A stretch of DNA of 64,000 nucleotides from positions 1 to 64,000 of the forward strand of contig NZ_RBVY01000012.1 of assembly GCF_004000215.1 (NCBI RefSeq). Direction: 5' to 3'. The notes under the pieces were generated by a model that was not told the origin of the DNA, made no database searches, and saw nothing but the letters and a program-made list of their open reading frames with translations. Position 1 is the first letter of the stretch. The number at the start of each line of letters is the position of its first letter. Shown here one piece after another: positions 25,798-34,161 of the stretch. Position numbers and translations under genes: made by a program. The DNA comes from Nitratireductor alexandrii (GTDB lineage Bacteria > Pseudomonadota > Alphaproteobacteria > Rhizobiales > Rhizobiaceae).

Positions 25798-26727
25798 ATG
25801 GCTTACGACCAGGCGAACGCCTACGAGATCATCGAACTTTACGGCCTGACGGAGAAGGGCGCGGCGCTCCCGATCCCGGAGGACCACATCCTGACCGACC
25901 ACATCGTCCGGGAAACCTTCGAGGCCCTCCTCGGGCAATTGCGGAACACCGGTCTCGAGGCCGAGATCGAACCGCTCGCGCACGGGCTGGCAACGATCCT
26001 GCAGCGCCGCAAGATCGCCATCGGAAAGGAGCTCGACCGGACCGCCGACAAGATCGGCGCGCTGGCGAAGAGCCACGACGGATCGGAGATCGCCGAGACC
26101 GCGCTCGAAGAGGCGCAGGGACGCTTCCTCCAGCTCCGCGAGATCGTAGGCGCCATCGAGACGATGAGCGAGGCCGCGGCGGAGTGCTACGAGGTGGAAA
26201 CGGGGCATGCCTTCATCCCGGCATCCGGATCGCGGGCGAGCCTCCGCGCCCAGGAGACGGGCGCCGTCTTCGAGGCGAAGCAGCTCCTCGAACAGCACGA
26301 CCGGGAAACGGCGGCGAAGTCGACGGTCGAGGGCGTGCCCCTGATCGTCTCGGGCGCGACCGACTGGACCGATGTCGACCTGATTTTCACCACCCTGGAC
26401 AAGGTCCGGGAGCGGATCAGGCAGACCCGCAACCAGGAGATCTTCCTCTGCCACAAGGGCGGACGGCACGGCGCCGAGATGATCGCGGCCCGGTGGGCGC
26501 GGGCGCGGGGCGTTCCGCAGGCCCGCTTCGATCCCCGCTGGTCGGCGCACGGGCGGGCTGCCCCCTTCAAGTGCAACGACGAGATGCTCGACGACCGGTT
26601 CGCCGCGACGGGGGTCGTGCTCTTCGGCGGCAACGGGGTGGCGCTGAACCTCGGGCAGAAGGCCGAGGCGAAGGGGATGACGGTGATGCGGGTCGCGGAC
26701 CCCGCGAAGAAGACCGCTGGAGAATGA
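25798..26727 (+). CDS. DUF2493 / YspA-type SLOG-domain protein
   Basis: 309 residues from the ATG at 25798, after GGAGAGACACC. The first 200 residues are helical. The C-terminal 100 residues carry a Rossmannoid SLOG fold: EIFLCHKGGRHGAEMIAARWARARGV, then RFDPRW and VVLFGGNGVALNLGQKAEAKGM. DUF2493 proteins of this length are common on alphaproteobacterial plasmids and ICEs. SLOG domains bind nucleotides or nucleotide-derived ligands; the target here is unknown. A terminator follows within 10 bases. Confidence 0.85.
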   Translation: MAYDQANAYEIIELYGLTEKGAALPIPEDHILTDHIVRETFEALLGQLRNTGLEAEIEPLAHGLATILQRRKIAIGKELDRTADKIGALAKSHDGSEIAETALEEAQGRFLQLREIVGAIETMSEAAAECYEVETGHAFIPASGSRASLRAQETGAVFEAKQLLEQHDRETAAKSTVEGVPLIVSGATDWTDVDLIFTTLDKVRERIRQTRNQEIFLCHKGGRHGAEMIAARWARARGVPQARFDPRWSAHGRAAPFKCNDEMLDDRFAATGVVLFGGNGVALNLGQKAEAKGMTVMRVADPAKKTAGE

Positions 26728-26735
26728 ATGAGAGA

Positions 26736-26759
26736 GGGTCGCGCATGGCGCGGCCCTTT
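26736..26759 (+). terminator. Terminator after the DUF2493 gene
   Basis: GGGTCGCGC (26736-26744), loop ATG, GCGCGGCCC (26748-26756), then TTT. One G-T pair in a 9-bp stem. Confidence 0.65.
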
Positions 26760-27231
26760 CGTCGTGTCCGATGGGCAGTGGTTTGCGCGGTGCCCGTCGC
26801 ATGCCCCTTCCGCCCACGTCACGCGACGGTAGCCACCCCGGATCGATCATCCGACCTTCGAGAAACGGCGGAATCACCATCGGGGACCGCGACGACAGAT
26901 CGTCAGCCCAAGGCGGAACTCCAAGGCATAATCGAGCGGGTCAGGGCAACCCATAGCGCCGAGACCGTGAAGCGGTGAGGCACATGCGATGCCACACGAT
27001 CCGGACACGACTGGTGGCAGCTGGCATTGGAGGATGCCCATTCGGATCCCTCCTTCTTGCTCATCGATTGGGATCGCACGGGGTCGGCCCGACCGTTCCC
27101 TCCGCTGTCGCTCCGGCAAGCACAAATACGGCTTCCACGGCCCTTGGCCGCGGACCCTCCGCATTTGCGCTTGCGGCCGGTCCTTCTCCCCCGTGCCGGA
27201 CGATCCCCATCGCAAAAAAGGAGAGACCCAG
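26760..27231. other. Intergenic region, no gene seen
   Basis: About 470 bases with only short overlapping frames that show no recognisable protein. The last 15 bases (AAAAAAGGAGAGACCCA) are a strong ribosome site for the next small gene. Confidence 0.5.
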
Positions 27232-27438
27232 ATGACCAACCACTACGTTGCCACCGTTCCCGTCAAGTTTACCGACGGCGAAGGCCAGGAGCGCACCCGC
27301 TTCCAACGCGTCGGCGCGATGTTCCGCAACACCCGCAACGGCGACGGCTCGGAGTTCTTCAGCCTCAAGCTCGACTTCCCGGTCGCGGTCCAGGAGCTGG
27401 TGATGTTCCCGCCGAGCGCGAAGGAACCGCAGGAATAG
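27232..27438 (+). CDS. Small plasmid protein of unknown function
   Basis: 68 residues. Beta-rich pattern (YVATVPVKFTDGEGQERTRFQRVGAMFRN, then EFFSLKLDFPVAVQELVMFPP). The layout resembles a single small domain like DUF736, but the diagnostic residues are not there. A very good ribosome site (GGAGAGAC) and a terminator directly after the stop support it as a one-gene unit. Confidence 0.68.
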   Translation: MTNHYVATVPVKFTDGEGQERTRFQRVGAMFRNTRNGDGSEFFSLKLDFPVAVQELVMFPPSAKEPQE

Positions 27439-27452
27439 TCCGCCTCAAAGAT

Positions 27453-27475
27453 GGGCCGCCCCCGGGCGGCCCTTT
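27453..27475 (+). terminator. Terminator after the 68-residue protein gene
   Basis: GGGCCGCC (27453-27460), loop CCCG, GGCGGCCC (27465-27472), then TTT. Confidence 0.7.
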
Positions 27476-27923
27476 CCCTGTTCCAGGGAAGGCTGCGCCA
27501 AGACCGGGGACCCCTGCCTTCGGCCGGTGTCCCCGGGAAGGTGTCAGGACCGCGAGCGGTCCTGACGGGGGATATGAGAGATCGCCTGGAACAGGTCTGC
27601 CGGCCAGCCTCAAGGGGGCCATCCGGAATAACAGTCGGGCTGCGCCCGCCGGTTTTTCCGGCAGAGATTTGGGCCGAGCCAAATCTGGCCGCCCTTGACC
27701 CTGTCCGTCAGCCCCGTCGGTGCAGAGATGCGCCGCCCCTCGCTTCCGTCCGAACACATGCGTGTTCGGCCTGAACCTCGGGCGCGGGCATGACAAAAGG
27801 CGGCCGGTGTGCGGTTGGAGATGGTCGGTTTTCTTGGGCCCTGTGTGTCGGGCCTCGCACCTGCGGTGCTCGGCCAGAAGCGGAATTCAAGGTCGCCTGG
27901 AGGCAGTCTACGATAATATTGCA
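27476..27923. other. Probable oriT region upstream of the mobilization genes
   Basis: About 450 non-coding bases with several inverted repeats: a perfect 10-bp pair GTCAGGACCG / CGGTCCTGAC (27543-27552, 27557-27566) and a perfect 8-bp pair AGATTTGG / CCAAATCT (27665-27672, 27679-27686). The right arm of the first contains TCCTG, as in the core of IncP/Ti-type nick sites. Position directly upstream of mobC and the VirD2-type relaxase is where oriT is usually found. The nick site itself is not proven. Confidence 0.5.
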
Positions 27924-27951
27924 TTGACCGTTACATATAGTTTCGTATGAT
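27924..27951 (+). promoter_or_regulatory. Sigma-70-like promoter of the mobilization operon
   Basis: -35 TTGACC (27924-27929), 16-base spacer, -10 TATGAT (27946-27951). Transcription would begin near 27958, which favours the ATG at 28002 over the one at 27966 for the first gene. Confidence 0.65.
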
Positions 27952-28001
27952 GAGGGCGACCTTGAATGAAGGTGGCAGGAAATAGGGGGGCTTTCTTCCG
28001 C

Positions 28002-28595
28002 ATGACCCGGACCAAGAGACTGACCGAGACCGAGAGAGCGGAGATCGTCCGTGAGGCCGCGGATGGGGTCTCGACGTCGGAGCTGGCGGAACGGTTCGGC
28101 GTCACGGCGCGGGCGGTGCGCTACACCCTGAAAGCGGACGCGGATCGCCAGCGGGATGCGGCCGTAGCAACGGCCGCGGTGACGGTGAAGCTGACCCCGG
28201 AAGAGCTCGAGGCGCTGGATGAGGTCCTGGCCGCGGCGGGGATCGAGACCCGCACGGAGGGGGTCCGGCGGCTGATCCAGGCGGCGGGCGGAACCTTCGT
28301 TCCGGATGCGCAGCTGGCGGCTGAGATGGCGCGTTACCGGGCCTCGCTGCACGAGGTCGGCAACGGCGTCGTGCAGATCGCGAAGCAGATGGTGAAGGCC
28401 AACCGCGCGGAGCAGGGGGAAGGTGCTGGCGCCAGCGCCGAACTGTCCGAATTGCGCCTCGCGCAGATGCGCGGGCTGGCACGGTTCATCCTCGACAGCG
28501 CTGACGAGATCGACCTGCTTTTGCGTCGCCGCCGGGACGGGATGCAGCTATCGGCGACCGCCGCTCTGAGGGAGTTCGCCCATGCGGCTGAATGA
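28002..28595 (+). CDS. MobC/VirD1-like relaxosome accessory protein
   Basis: 197 residues from the ATG at 28002; an in-frame ATG at 27966 is less likely because it is only 15 bases from the -10 box. The N-terminus is an HTH (TETERAEIVREAADGVSTSELAERFGVTARAVRYTLK). The C-terminal half (EVGNGVVQIAKQMVKANR) matches the MobC-type motif of relaxase partners. It overlaps the relaxase gene by 14 bases. It should bind oriT and help the relaxase open the DNA. Confidence 0.78.
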   Translation: MTRTKRLTETERAEIVREAADGVSTSELAERFGVTARAVRYTLKADADRQRDAAVATAAVTVKLTPEELEALDEVLAAAGIETRTEGVRRLIQAAGGTFVPDAQLAAEMARYRASLHEVGNGVVQIAKQMVKANRAEQGEGAGASAELSELRLAQMRGLARFILDSADEIDLLLRRRRDGMQLSATAALREFAHAAE

Positions 28596-30909
28596 TGCCG
28601 TCCATGACGTCACCGGAGAGATCTTCCGGGACGGCTGGAGCCGGATCCGCGGCTCGATGCAGGGGCTGCAGGCGTCCCGGCAGAGGCAGCTCGTGCGGGC
28701 CGCGGCCGGCCATCGGGCGGCGGTCTTCAAGGCGATCCGGGGCGGGGGCACGCATACGAAATCCCAGCTGATGAACCAGCTCGACTACCTCACCACGAAG
28801 TCCTCCCATATCGTCGACTCGAGCGGGTTCCTGGACGGCAAGACCAGGCTCGAGGCGCGCGAGATCAAGGACCTCACCGACCGCTTCTCCAAGCGCTGGG
28901 GTGCCGGGTTCAAACCCAAGCTCGGGCAGACGACGCATATGCTCATGTCCTATCCGATCGGCACCCGGGGCGAGGACGTGCGCGATATCACCGCCAATGT
29001 GGCGGAGCGGTTCTTCCAGACCGAGGAGGGGCATTTCGACTACATCATCGCGGTCCATGAGGACCGGGGTCATCCCCACGCGCATATAGTCTTGAACCGC
29101 CGGTCGCAGGAGGGCGAGTTCTTCTTTCTGGGGCGCGATCATCGCTTCAACTACGACGATTTCCGCCTCGCCATGGTGGAAGAGGCCGAACGGTTCGGCG
29201 TGCGTCTGGAGGCGACGCGGCGGCTGGATCGCGGGGTTGTGCACTACCCGCCGCGCACCCGCGAGGTCTATGCGGCGAAGGACGAGGGGCGGGCCACGGA
29301 GCCGCGGCCACGGGTCGGGGCAGACTTGGATCGCGCTCTGGAAGAGATCGCAAACACCCGGATCATCTATCACTCCCTTGCTGCTGAAGCTTCCGCAGAC
29401 AATCGCGAGGATATCGCCAACGCGCTCTTCCGGTCCGGAGAGCTCCTGGCGAGGGGCGGCAAGCTGAATTTGGAAGGAGGCGTCTACATGGCAGAGGAGC
29501 AATCGTTCGAGGATCTGCGCACCCGCTATGCCGATCAGGTCGCGCGCGTTCAGGGCATGATCGCCGAGAAGCCCGAGGCCGAGCGGCCAAGGCTCGAGCG
29601 CAGCCTCAACGAGATCCAGTCGCGGCTCGCGCATATGCAGCCGCTAGGGCTCAGATCCGTGACACTGACCGAAAAGCCCTCGGAGGGCGGGGTCTATTCC
29701 GAGACCAATATCGATGCGGCCCGGCTCGACCGGTTGCGAGACCCCGAGGTGCGGGCGCAGGTCGACACCGCGCTGCGCGGGATCGGGATCAGTTCGTCTG
29801 TGGTGGTCGCGCGGATGGAGACGGGCGCGCAGAACGCCGCGCTGGAGCGGCAGTGGATCGCCGACGACCTGGCAAGGGTGGCCGGGAGGGATGGGCTCAA
29901 CCTCGAGCGTCGCGCGGATCTGGAGACGGCGCGCGAGACCCTCAACCGGGCCCATGTCCAGCTCGGCGTCGCACTGGAGCGGGCGGGGGTCCTGCGCGAA
30001 GACGGTGTCGTGGAAGATCGCACCGTGACCGACCGGTTCCACTATCATCCGGACGCCACTGATGCCATGGAGCGCACGATCCGCCAGGACATGCGCGCGG
30101 AAGGCCTGACCGAGGACCAGATCGAGGCGCGGGAGTGGGAGATCGCCTCCCGGGCGGAGCGGCGTATCGAGGAAGAGCAGCGGAGCTACCTCGATGCGCA
30201 TCCGGACCTGCTCGCGCGCCCGGGAGACGTGATCGACCGGTCCGAACCCTACAGGGAGCGGATCACCGACGAGGCCCGTGCCCGCGAAATCGCGCGCGAG
30301 GTTGACCGGATCATGGAGGGGCGCGACGCGCGGACATCCGTTGCGGATGCTGTCTCGGAGGATTTCCGCGATCGCCACCCGGACATGCCCTCGCATCTCG
30401 CCCGCGGGCTTGGCGCGACCTATGCCGCCGTCACCGAGCTGCGCGACACCGAGGCCATCGACCGGGTCCGCCGCGAAAACGAGCTCCGGGAGGTGGCGCT
30501 CGACCTGCGCGACGGGCGGCTGTCGGACGCGCGCGAGGGGGACGCTGTCGAGGGGGCACCGATCGCCGATCCGGACATCCGGCGGGTCGTCGATCATGAA
30601 CGGGCCGGCAATCTGCAGTCGCCGTTCCAGGACGACGGTCAGCGACTGGCCTACCGCGACGCCGTCGAGCGCGAGCTCGACGCGGCGCAGATCGACCGGC
30701 TGCGGGACGGGGATGTCGACGTGCTGAAGACCCAGATCGGAGACCGCCTCGACCGGCTCTACGCCGCGAAGACCTACCTGCAGTCGGACGCGGCCACCGC
30801 CAACAGCGAGGCGACCCGCGCCGTGGTCGAGGAGATCGCAGACCGCGAGTTCGAGCTCCACCGCGCCGATCTTGTCGATGGCGAGACCGAGCGCGGGGAG
30901 ACGCACTGA
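28582..30909 (+). CDS. VirD2-type relaxase / mobilization nuclease
   Basis: 775 residues. The N-terminal relaxase domain (about 60-240) has the metal-binding His motif HEDRGHPHAHIVLNRR near residues 159-173 and the upstream HMLMSYPIGT strand typical of the VirD2/MOBP-MOBQ fold. The long C-terminal part is rich in Arg, Glu and Asp and helical, with repeated DR..E segments. It nicks oriT, stays bound to the 5' end and leads the strand to VirD4. Its stop overlaps the VirD4 gene start by one base. Confidence 0.88.
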   Translation: MRLNDAVHDVTGEIFRDGWSRIRGSMQGLQASRQRQLVRAAAGHRAAVFKAIRGGGTHTKSQLMNQLDYLTTKSSHIVDSSGFLDGKTRLEAREIKDLTDRFSKRWGAGFKPKLGQTTHMLMSYPIGTRGEDVRDITANVAERFFQTEEGHFDYIIAVHEDRGHPHAHIVLNRRSQEGEFFFLGRDHRFNYDDFRLAMVEEAERFGVRLEATRRLDRGVVHYPPRTREVYAAKDEGRATEPRPRVGADLDRALEEIANTRIIYHSLAAEASADNREDIANALFRSGELLARGGKLNLEGGVYMAEEQSFEDLRTRYADQVARVQGMIAEKPEAERPRLERSLNEIQSRLAHMQPLGLRSVTLTEKPSEGGVYSETNIDAARLDRLRDPEVRAQVDTALRGIGISSSVVVARMETGAQNAALERQWIADDLARVAGRDGLNLERRADLETARETLNRAHVQLGVALERAGVLREDGVVEDRTVTDRFHYHPDATDAMERTIRQDMRAEGLTEDQIEAREWEIASRAERRIEEEQRSYLDAHPDLLARPGDVIDRSEPYRERITDEARAREIAREVDRIMEGRDARTSVADAVSEDFRDRHPDMPSHLARGLGATYAAVTELRDTEAIDRVRRENELREVALDLRDGRLSDAREGDAVEGAPIADPDIRRVVDHERAGNLQSPFQDDGQRLAYRDAVERELDAAQIDRLRDGDVDVLKTQIGDRLDRLYAAKTYLQSDAATANSEATRAVVEEIADREFELHRADLVDGETERGETH

Positions 30910-32933
30910 TGGGAGGGGTGGGGAAGGGCCGCCTCGTCCTCGGCGTCGCGCTGGTCACACTGGTCGCTATCGCGATCGGCTATGTCATCGCCTCGGCTGT
31001 CGTGACGTTCCGGGACCTGGGTTTCCGGGCGGAGATCGACTTCTTCTACGTCGCGCAGAACTACCGCGCCATCGGGGTCGTCCGCCCCGAGGACTTCCGC
31101 CTGATCAACCTGATCATGGGCGGGGCCGGGGTGGCGGGCCTCATGATGAGCCTTGCGATGTCGGGGTCGGCGCTCACCCGCTTCGGCTACACCCATTGGC
31201 AGACCCGGAGGGAGATGAAGCGGAACGGCTTCTTCGGCGCGCCGGGCACCGGCTTTGTCATCGGGAAACTGGGCAAGCCCGGATCCCGTGCACCGTTCCT
31301 CTGCTCCCGGACCTTCCCGCACGCGCTCATCGTGGCGCCGACCGGGCGCGGCAAGACCACCGGCTTCGTCATTCCGAACCTTCTGACCTGGCAGGGCTCG
31401 GCGGTCGTGCTGGACGTGAAGGGCGAGTGCTTCGAGGCCTCGGCCCGCCACCGGGCGGCGCAGGGCGACGCGGTGTTCCGCTTCGCGCCGACCGAATGGG
31501 AAGACAAACGAACGCATCGCTACAACCCACTTCTGCGCATCTATGAGCTCAAAGACCCGGCCCGCCAGCAGATGGAACTGCAGCTGCTGGCCACGCTCTT
31601 CCTGCAGAACGATAACGACCGGGTGCAGGGCCTCCTCAAAGGCGGGATCGATCTCTTCGTCGCGGCCGGGCTTTTGGCCTTCCAGCGCCGCAGGCCGACG
31701 CTCGGGGAGATCTACCGCATCGCCGCCTCGGGCGGGCAGAAGCAGAAGGAATACCTCGCGCGCGCCCATGAGGTCCAAAACGCCGCGGCGCGGCTGATAT
31801 TCACGCGGCTGGCCTCGACCAACAACGACACGCTGACCTCCTATGTCTCGCTCCTGATGACCTCGGGTCTCGATCAGTGGCAGAACCCGGCGATCGATGA
31901 CGCGACAGCGACCTCAGACTTTGACTTCCGGACGATCCGCAAGAAACCTTTCAGCGTCTATCTGGTGGTCCAGCCCCTCATGGTGAAGCCGCTGGCACCG
32001 CTGATCCGGCTCTTCTTCTCAGACCTGCTGTCGGCGCTTCAGGACAAGGAGCCGGGGCCGGACGAGCCCTGGCCGGTCATGATCATGCTCGACGAGTTCA
32101 ACCGGCTCGGAAAGATGCCGATCGTGGCCGAGAGCATCGAGGTGCTGCGCGCCTATCGCGGGCATCTCGCGGTGGTCACCCAGACCATCCCGGCCATCGA
32201 CGAGATCTACGGTGAAAATACCCGGCGCGCCTTGCAGGGGAACGCCGGGCTCAAGCTCTATCTGACTCCTTCGGACGAGAAGACCGTCGAGGAGTTGAGC
32301 AAGGCGGTCGGGAAGACCACCAAGACCGTCGTCACGCGCTCCCGTGCGGTCGGCAAGAACCCTTTTGAGGGGCGCAGCCAGTCCGAGCGGACGGAGGAGG
32401 TTGCGCTCCTGCCCGAGGACGAGGCGCGACGCCTGCCGCTTGATGAGATCGTGGTGGTCGTGGACGCGCAGATGCCGGTCCGGGCGAAGCGGGTTGTTTA
32501 CTACGAGGATCCGTTTTTCAAAGGCATCCACGCGGCGCAGGAGGGGGATCTGCCCTTCCCGAAAGGCCCAGTTCCTCCGATGGGGGGGTTGCCCCTGAGT
32601 GTCCGGGCGATGCCTCCAGCTCCGCGTGGGTCAGGTCTCACGGAACGCGATTTCGAGGCCAGGATGGGGCTAACAGAATCCGGAAGCATTGCACCCATTG
32701 AGCCCGGTCCGGCTCAAACGCCTCGGCGTGGTCGTGCCGCAGTCCTCGTGGACGATCAGCGGCAGTTTGAGATGGATTTCGGGCGGCAAGCAGATCTGGA
32801 GGTGGAGGCTGCGACAGAAGACGATGTCGTCCGGGTACAGGACGCCGTGAGTGATCTGGAGCGGTTGGAGGCGGAGATGTCCGGTTCGGATACAAACGTC
32901 AGCGAGACGGGCGAGAAATTCGGGCTTGGCTAA
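30909..32933 (+). CDS. virD4: VirD4/TraG-type coupling protein
   Basis: 674 residues. Two N-terminal transmembrane segments (about 10-35 and 70-92), Walker A APTGRGKTTGFVIPN near 143, and Walker B VMIMLDEFNRLGKMP near 390. The C-terminal 130 residues are acidic and variable. It is the ATPase that recruits the relaxase-DNA complex to the VirB channel. Gene order mobC-relaxase-virD4 on the plus strand faces the minus-strand virB operon. Confidence 0.93.
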   Translation: MGGVGKGRLVLGVALVTLVAIAIGYVIASAVVTFRDLGFRAEIDFFYVAQNYRAIGVVRPEDFRLINLIMGGAGVAGLMMSLAMSGSALTRFGYTHWQTRREMKRNGFFGAPGTGFVIGKLGKPGSRAPFLCSRTFPHALIVAPTGRGKTTGFVIPNLLTWQGSAVVLDVKGECFEASARHRAAQGDAVFRFAPTEWEDKRTHRYNPLLRIYELKDPARQQMELQLLATLFLQNDNDRVQGLLKGGIDLFVAAGLLAFQRRRPTLGEIYRIAASGGQKQKEYLARAHEVQNAAARLIFTRLASTNNDTLTSYVSLLMTSGLDQWQNPAIDDATATSDFDFRTIRKKPFSVYLVVQPLMVKPLAPLIRLFFSDLLSALQDKEPGPDEPWPVMIMLDEFNRLGKMPIVAESIEVLRAYRGHLAVVTQTIPAIDEIYGENTRRALQGNAGLKLYLTPSDEKTVEELSKAVGKTTKTVVTRSRAVGKNPFEGRSQSERTEEVALLPEDEARRLPLDEIVVVVDAQMPVRAKRVVYYEDPFFKGIHAAQEGDLPFPKGPVPPMGGLPLSVRAMPPAPRGSGLTERDFEARMGLTESGSIAPIEPGPAQTPRRGRAAVLVDDQRQFEMDFGRQADLEVEAATEDDVVRVQDAVSDLERLEAEMSGSDTNVSETGEKFGLG

Positions 32934-33003
32934 GCCGACATGCGGGTGACACGAAAGAATGCCGCGATGGCGTCTTGTGGCCGCGCCCTTGAGCCGACCA
33001 TTG

Positions 33004-33567
33004 TCACGGGTGAAGAAAGCCAGGGTCGTCGCGCTCTGGTCGAGGGGCTCGCTCAATCGTCGCAGGATCAATCTCACGCATCGTCAACTGGGCGTTCACC
33101 CTGCGGGCCGCGGGGCCCGCACGAAACCACTTCGCGGCGGAAGCCAGGTTAAAGCGTGGACGACGCTGCCCCTTCGCCGGCTTTGAGGCTTCCATCAGAA
33201 CCTCGATCATCTCATCGATGCGGTAGAGGCCACCGGCAACGGGGAGGGGCATCTTGCGCTGCTGGAGCGCCTGTCGCTTCACCTCGAGCTTCTCTGCGAC
33301 ATCCGCAAGAGACACCAGGTCGGGACGGACCTCGCGCAGAACTGTGCCCGCCGGCAGCGCCTTGATCAGCGCCCGCGCCGCTTCAAGGATCGCGCTCTCG
33401 GCCTCATCCCCTTCAAGTTCCAGTTCTACACCCAGCAGACCGGCATGACCGGTGCCCACGAGGGCATCTTCAAAACCCGCTTCGAAGACGGCGTCAGAGA
33501 GCGCGAACGCATCGTGCTCTCCGTCGGGGAGCGCAAAGACCAGTTCGAATTCGAATTCTTCAGCCAT
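33004..33567 (-). CDS. HTH protein, probable antitoxin partner of the HicA-like gene
   Basis: 187 residues. The N-terminal half is a ferredoxin-like acidic domain (FELVFALPDGEHDAFALSDAVFEAGFEDALVG). The central SLADVAEKLEVKRQALQQRKMPLPVAGGLYRIDEMIEVL is a MerR/Xis-like winged helix. The C-terminus is basic. It overlaps the small gene upstream by eight bases, the layout of a toxin-antitoxin pair. Role inferred from layout and the partner's fold. Confidence 0.65.
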   Translation of the reverse strand: MAEEFEFELVFALPDGEHDAFALSDAVFEAGFEDALVGTGHAGLLGVELELEGDEAESAILEAARALIKALPAGTVLREVRPDLVSLADVAEKLEVKRQALQQRKMPLPVAGGLYRIDEMIEVLMEASKPAKGQRRPRFNLASAAKWFRAGPAARRVNAQLTMREIDPATIERAPRPERDDPGFLHP

Positions 33568-33829
33568 CGGCTTTACCTTCGTCGTTCTTCTGAAGCTTCA
33601 CGCAGGCCAGGGCCTTCTGTCGGATCCTTTTCGCGAACTGCTGTGGATTCTTCGGGGTCGACCAGACAGACATCTGACAAAACTCGCCACAGCGGCAATC
33701 CTTATCGTTGGCCGGGCATCGGAGGATCCCCCACGCGTGCCCCTTGCCCTCAATAAGGTCCCATCCCAGCTCTTCGAGCTCCTGGATGACGGCCTCGATT
33801 TCCTTTGACGTGTGCTTCTTCCTTGGCAC
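33560..33829 (-). CDS. Small HicA-like protein with a cysteine cluster, probable toxin
   Basis: 89 residues from GTG at 33829. Helix IEAVIQELEELGWDLIEGKGHAWGILRC recalls the HicA double-stranded-RNA-binding toxin fold, with H31 at the place of the catalytic histidine. It differs from HicA by an insertion with four cysteines (C38, C45, C47, C51) that could bind zinc. The overlap with a downstream DNA-binding protein gene suggests a toxin-antitoxin module. No toxicity evidence exists in the sequence itself. Confidence 0.6.
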   Translation of the reverse strand: MPRKKHTSKEIEAVIQELEELGWDLIEGKGHAWGILRCPANDKDCRCGEFCQMSVWSTPKNPQQFAKRIRQKALACVKLQKNDEGKADG

Positions 33830-33831
33830 CT

Positions 33832-33866
33832 TAGATACTCCACTCTCTTAAATTGTCAAGCGACAA
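33832..33866 (-). promoter_or_regulatory. Promoter-like boxes and small palindrome before the HicA-like gene
   Basis: On the minus strand TTGACA (33859-33854) and TATCTA (33837-33832) are 16 bases apart, and the palindrome TTGTC-AAGC-GACAA (33853-33866) overlaps the -35 box as an operator would. The -10 box ends only two bases before the GTG, so either the message begins at or inside the first codons or the -10 is a different one. Confidence 0.4.
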
Positions 33867-34161
33867 GTTAAAAATTCAACGAAAACATCGCTGCAATCTG
33901 CTGCCCGCTAGCTGCACATTCCCTAAGGAGGCTGGTCGGCGGGCTCATTGATCTGAGAAGGGGATACAGGACGGACGTCCGAGACAGCAACACCGGCGCC
34001 GATATCGTTGCGCCTGATCCTGTAGCAGTGTGCCGTCCCCAAACGCGGCACGACGCCACCAGCGCAAAACCATTCATGCTGTTTGTCATGAACCCTGCCG
34101 ACAGCAAAGGTTCGGCCCGCGAACAGCCTGTTCCCGCCAGTCGCGCCACCTCTGGGCAGCG
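33867..34161. other. Intergenic region after the virB operon, no gene seen
   Basis: About 300 bases between the end of virB6 and the HicA-like gene. No recognisable gene, RNA or strong terminator; AT content rises toward 33870. Confidence 0.4.

Noticed and set aside
27908-28001. Start of the MobC-like gene at 27966
   Set aside because: It would lie about eight bases from the likely transcription start of the consensus promoter; the ATG at 28002 fits better, though the first cannot be fully excluded.
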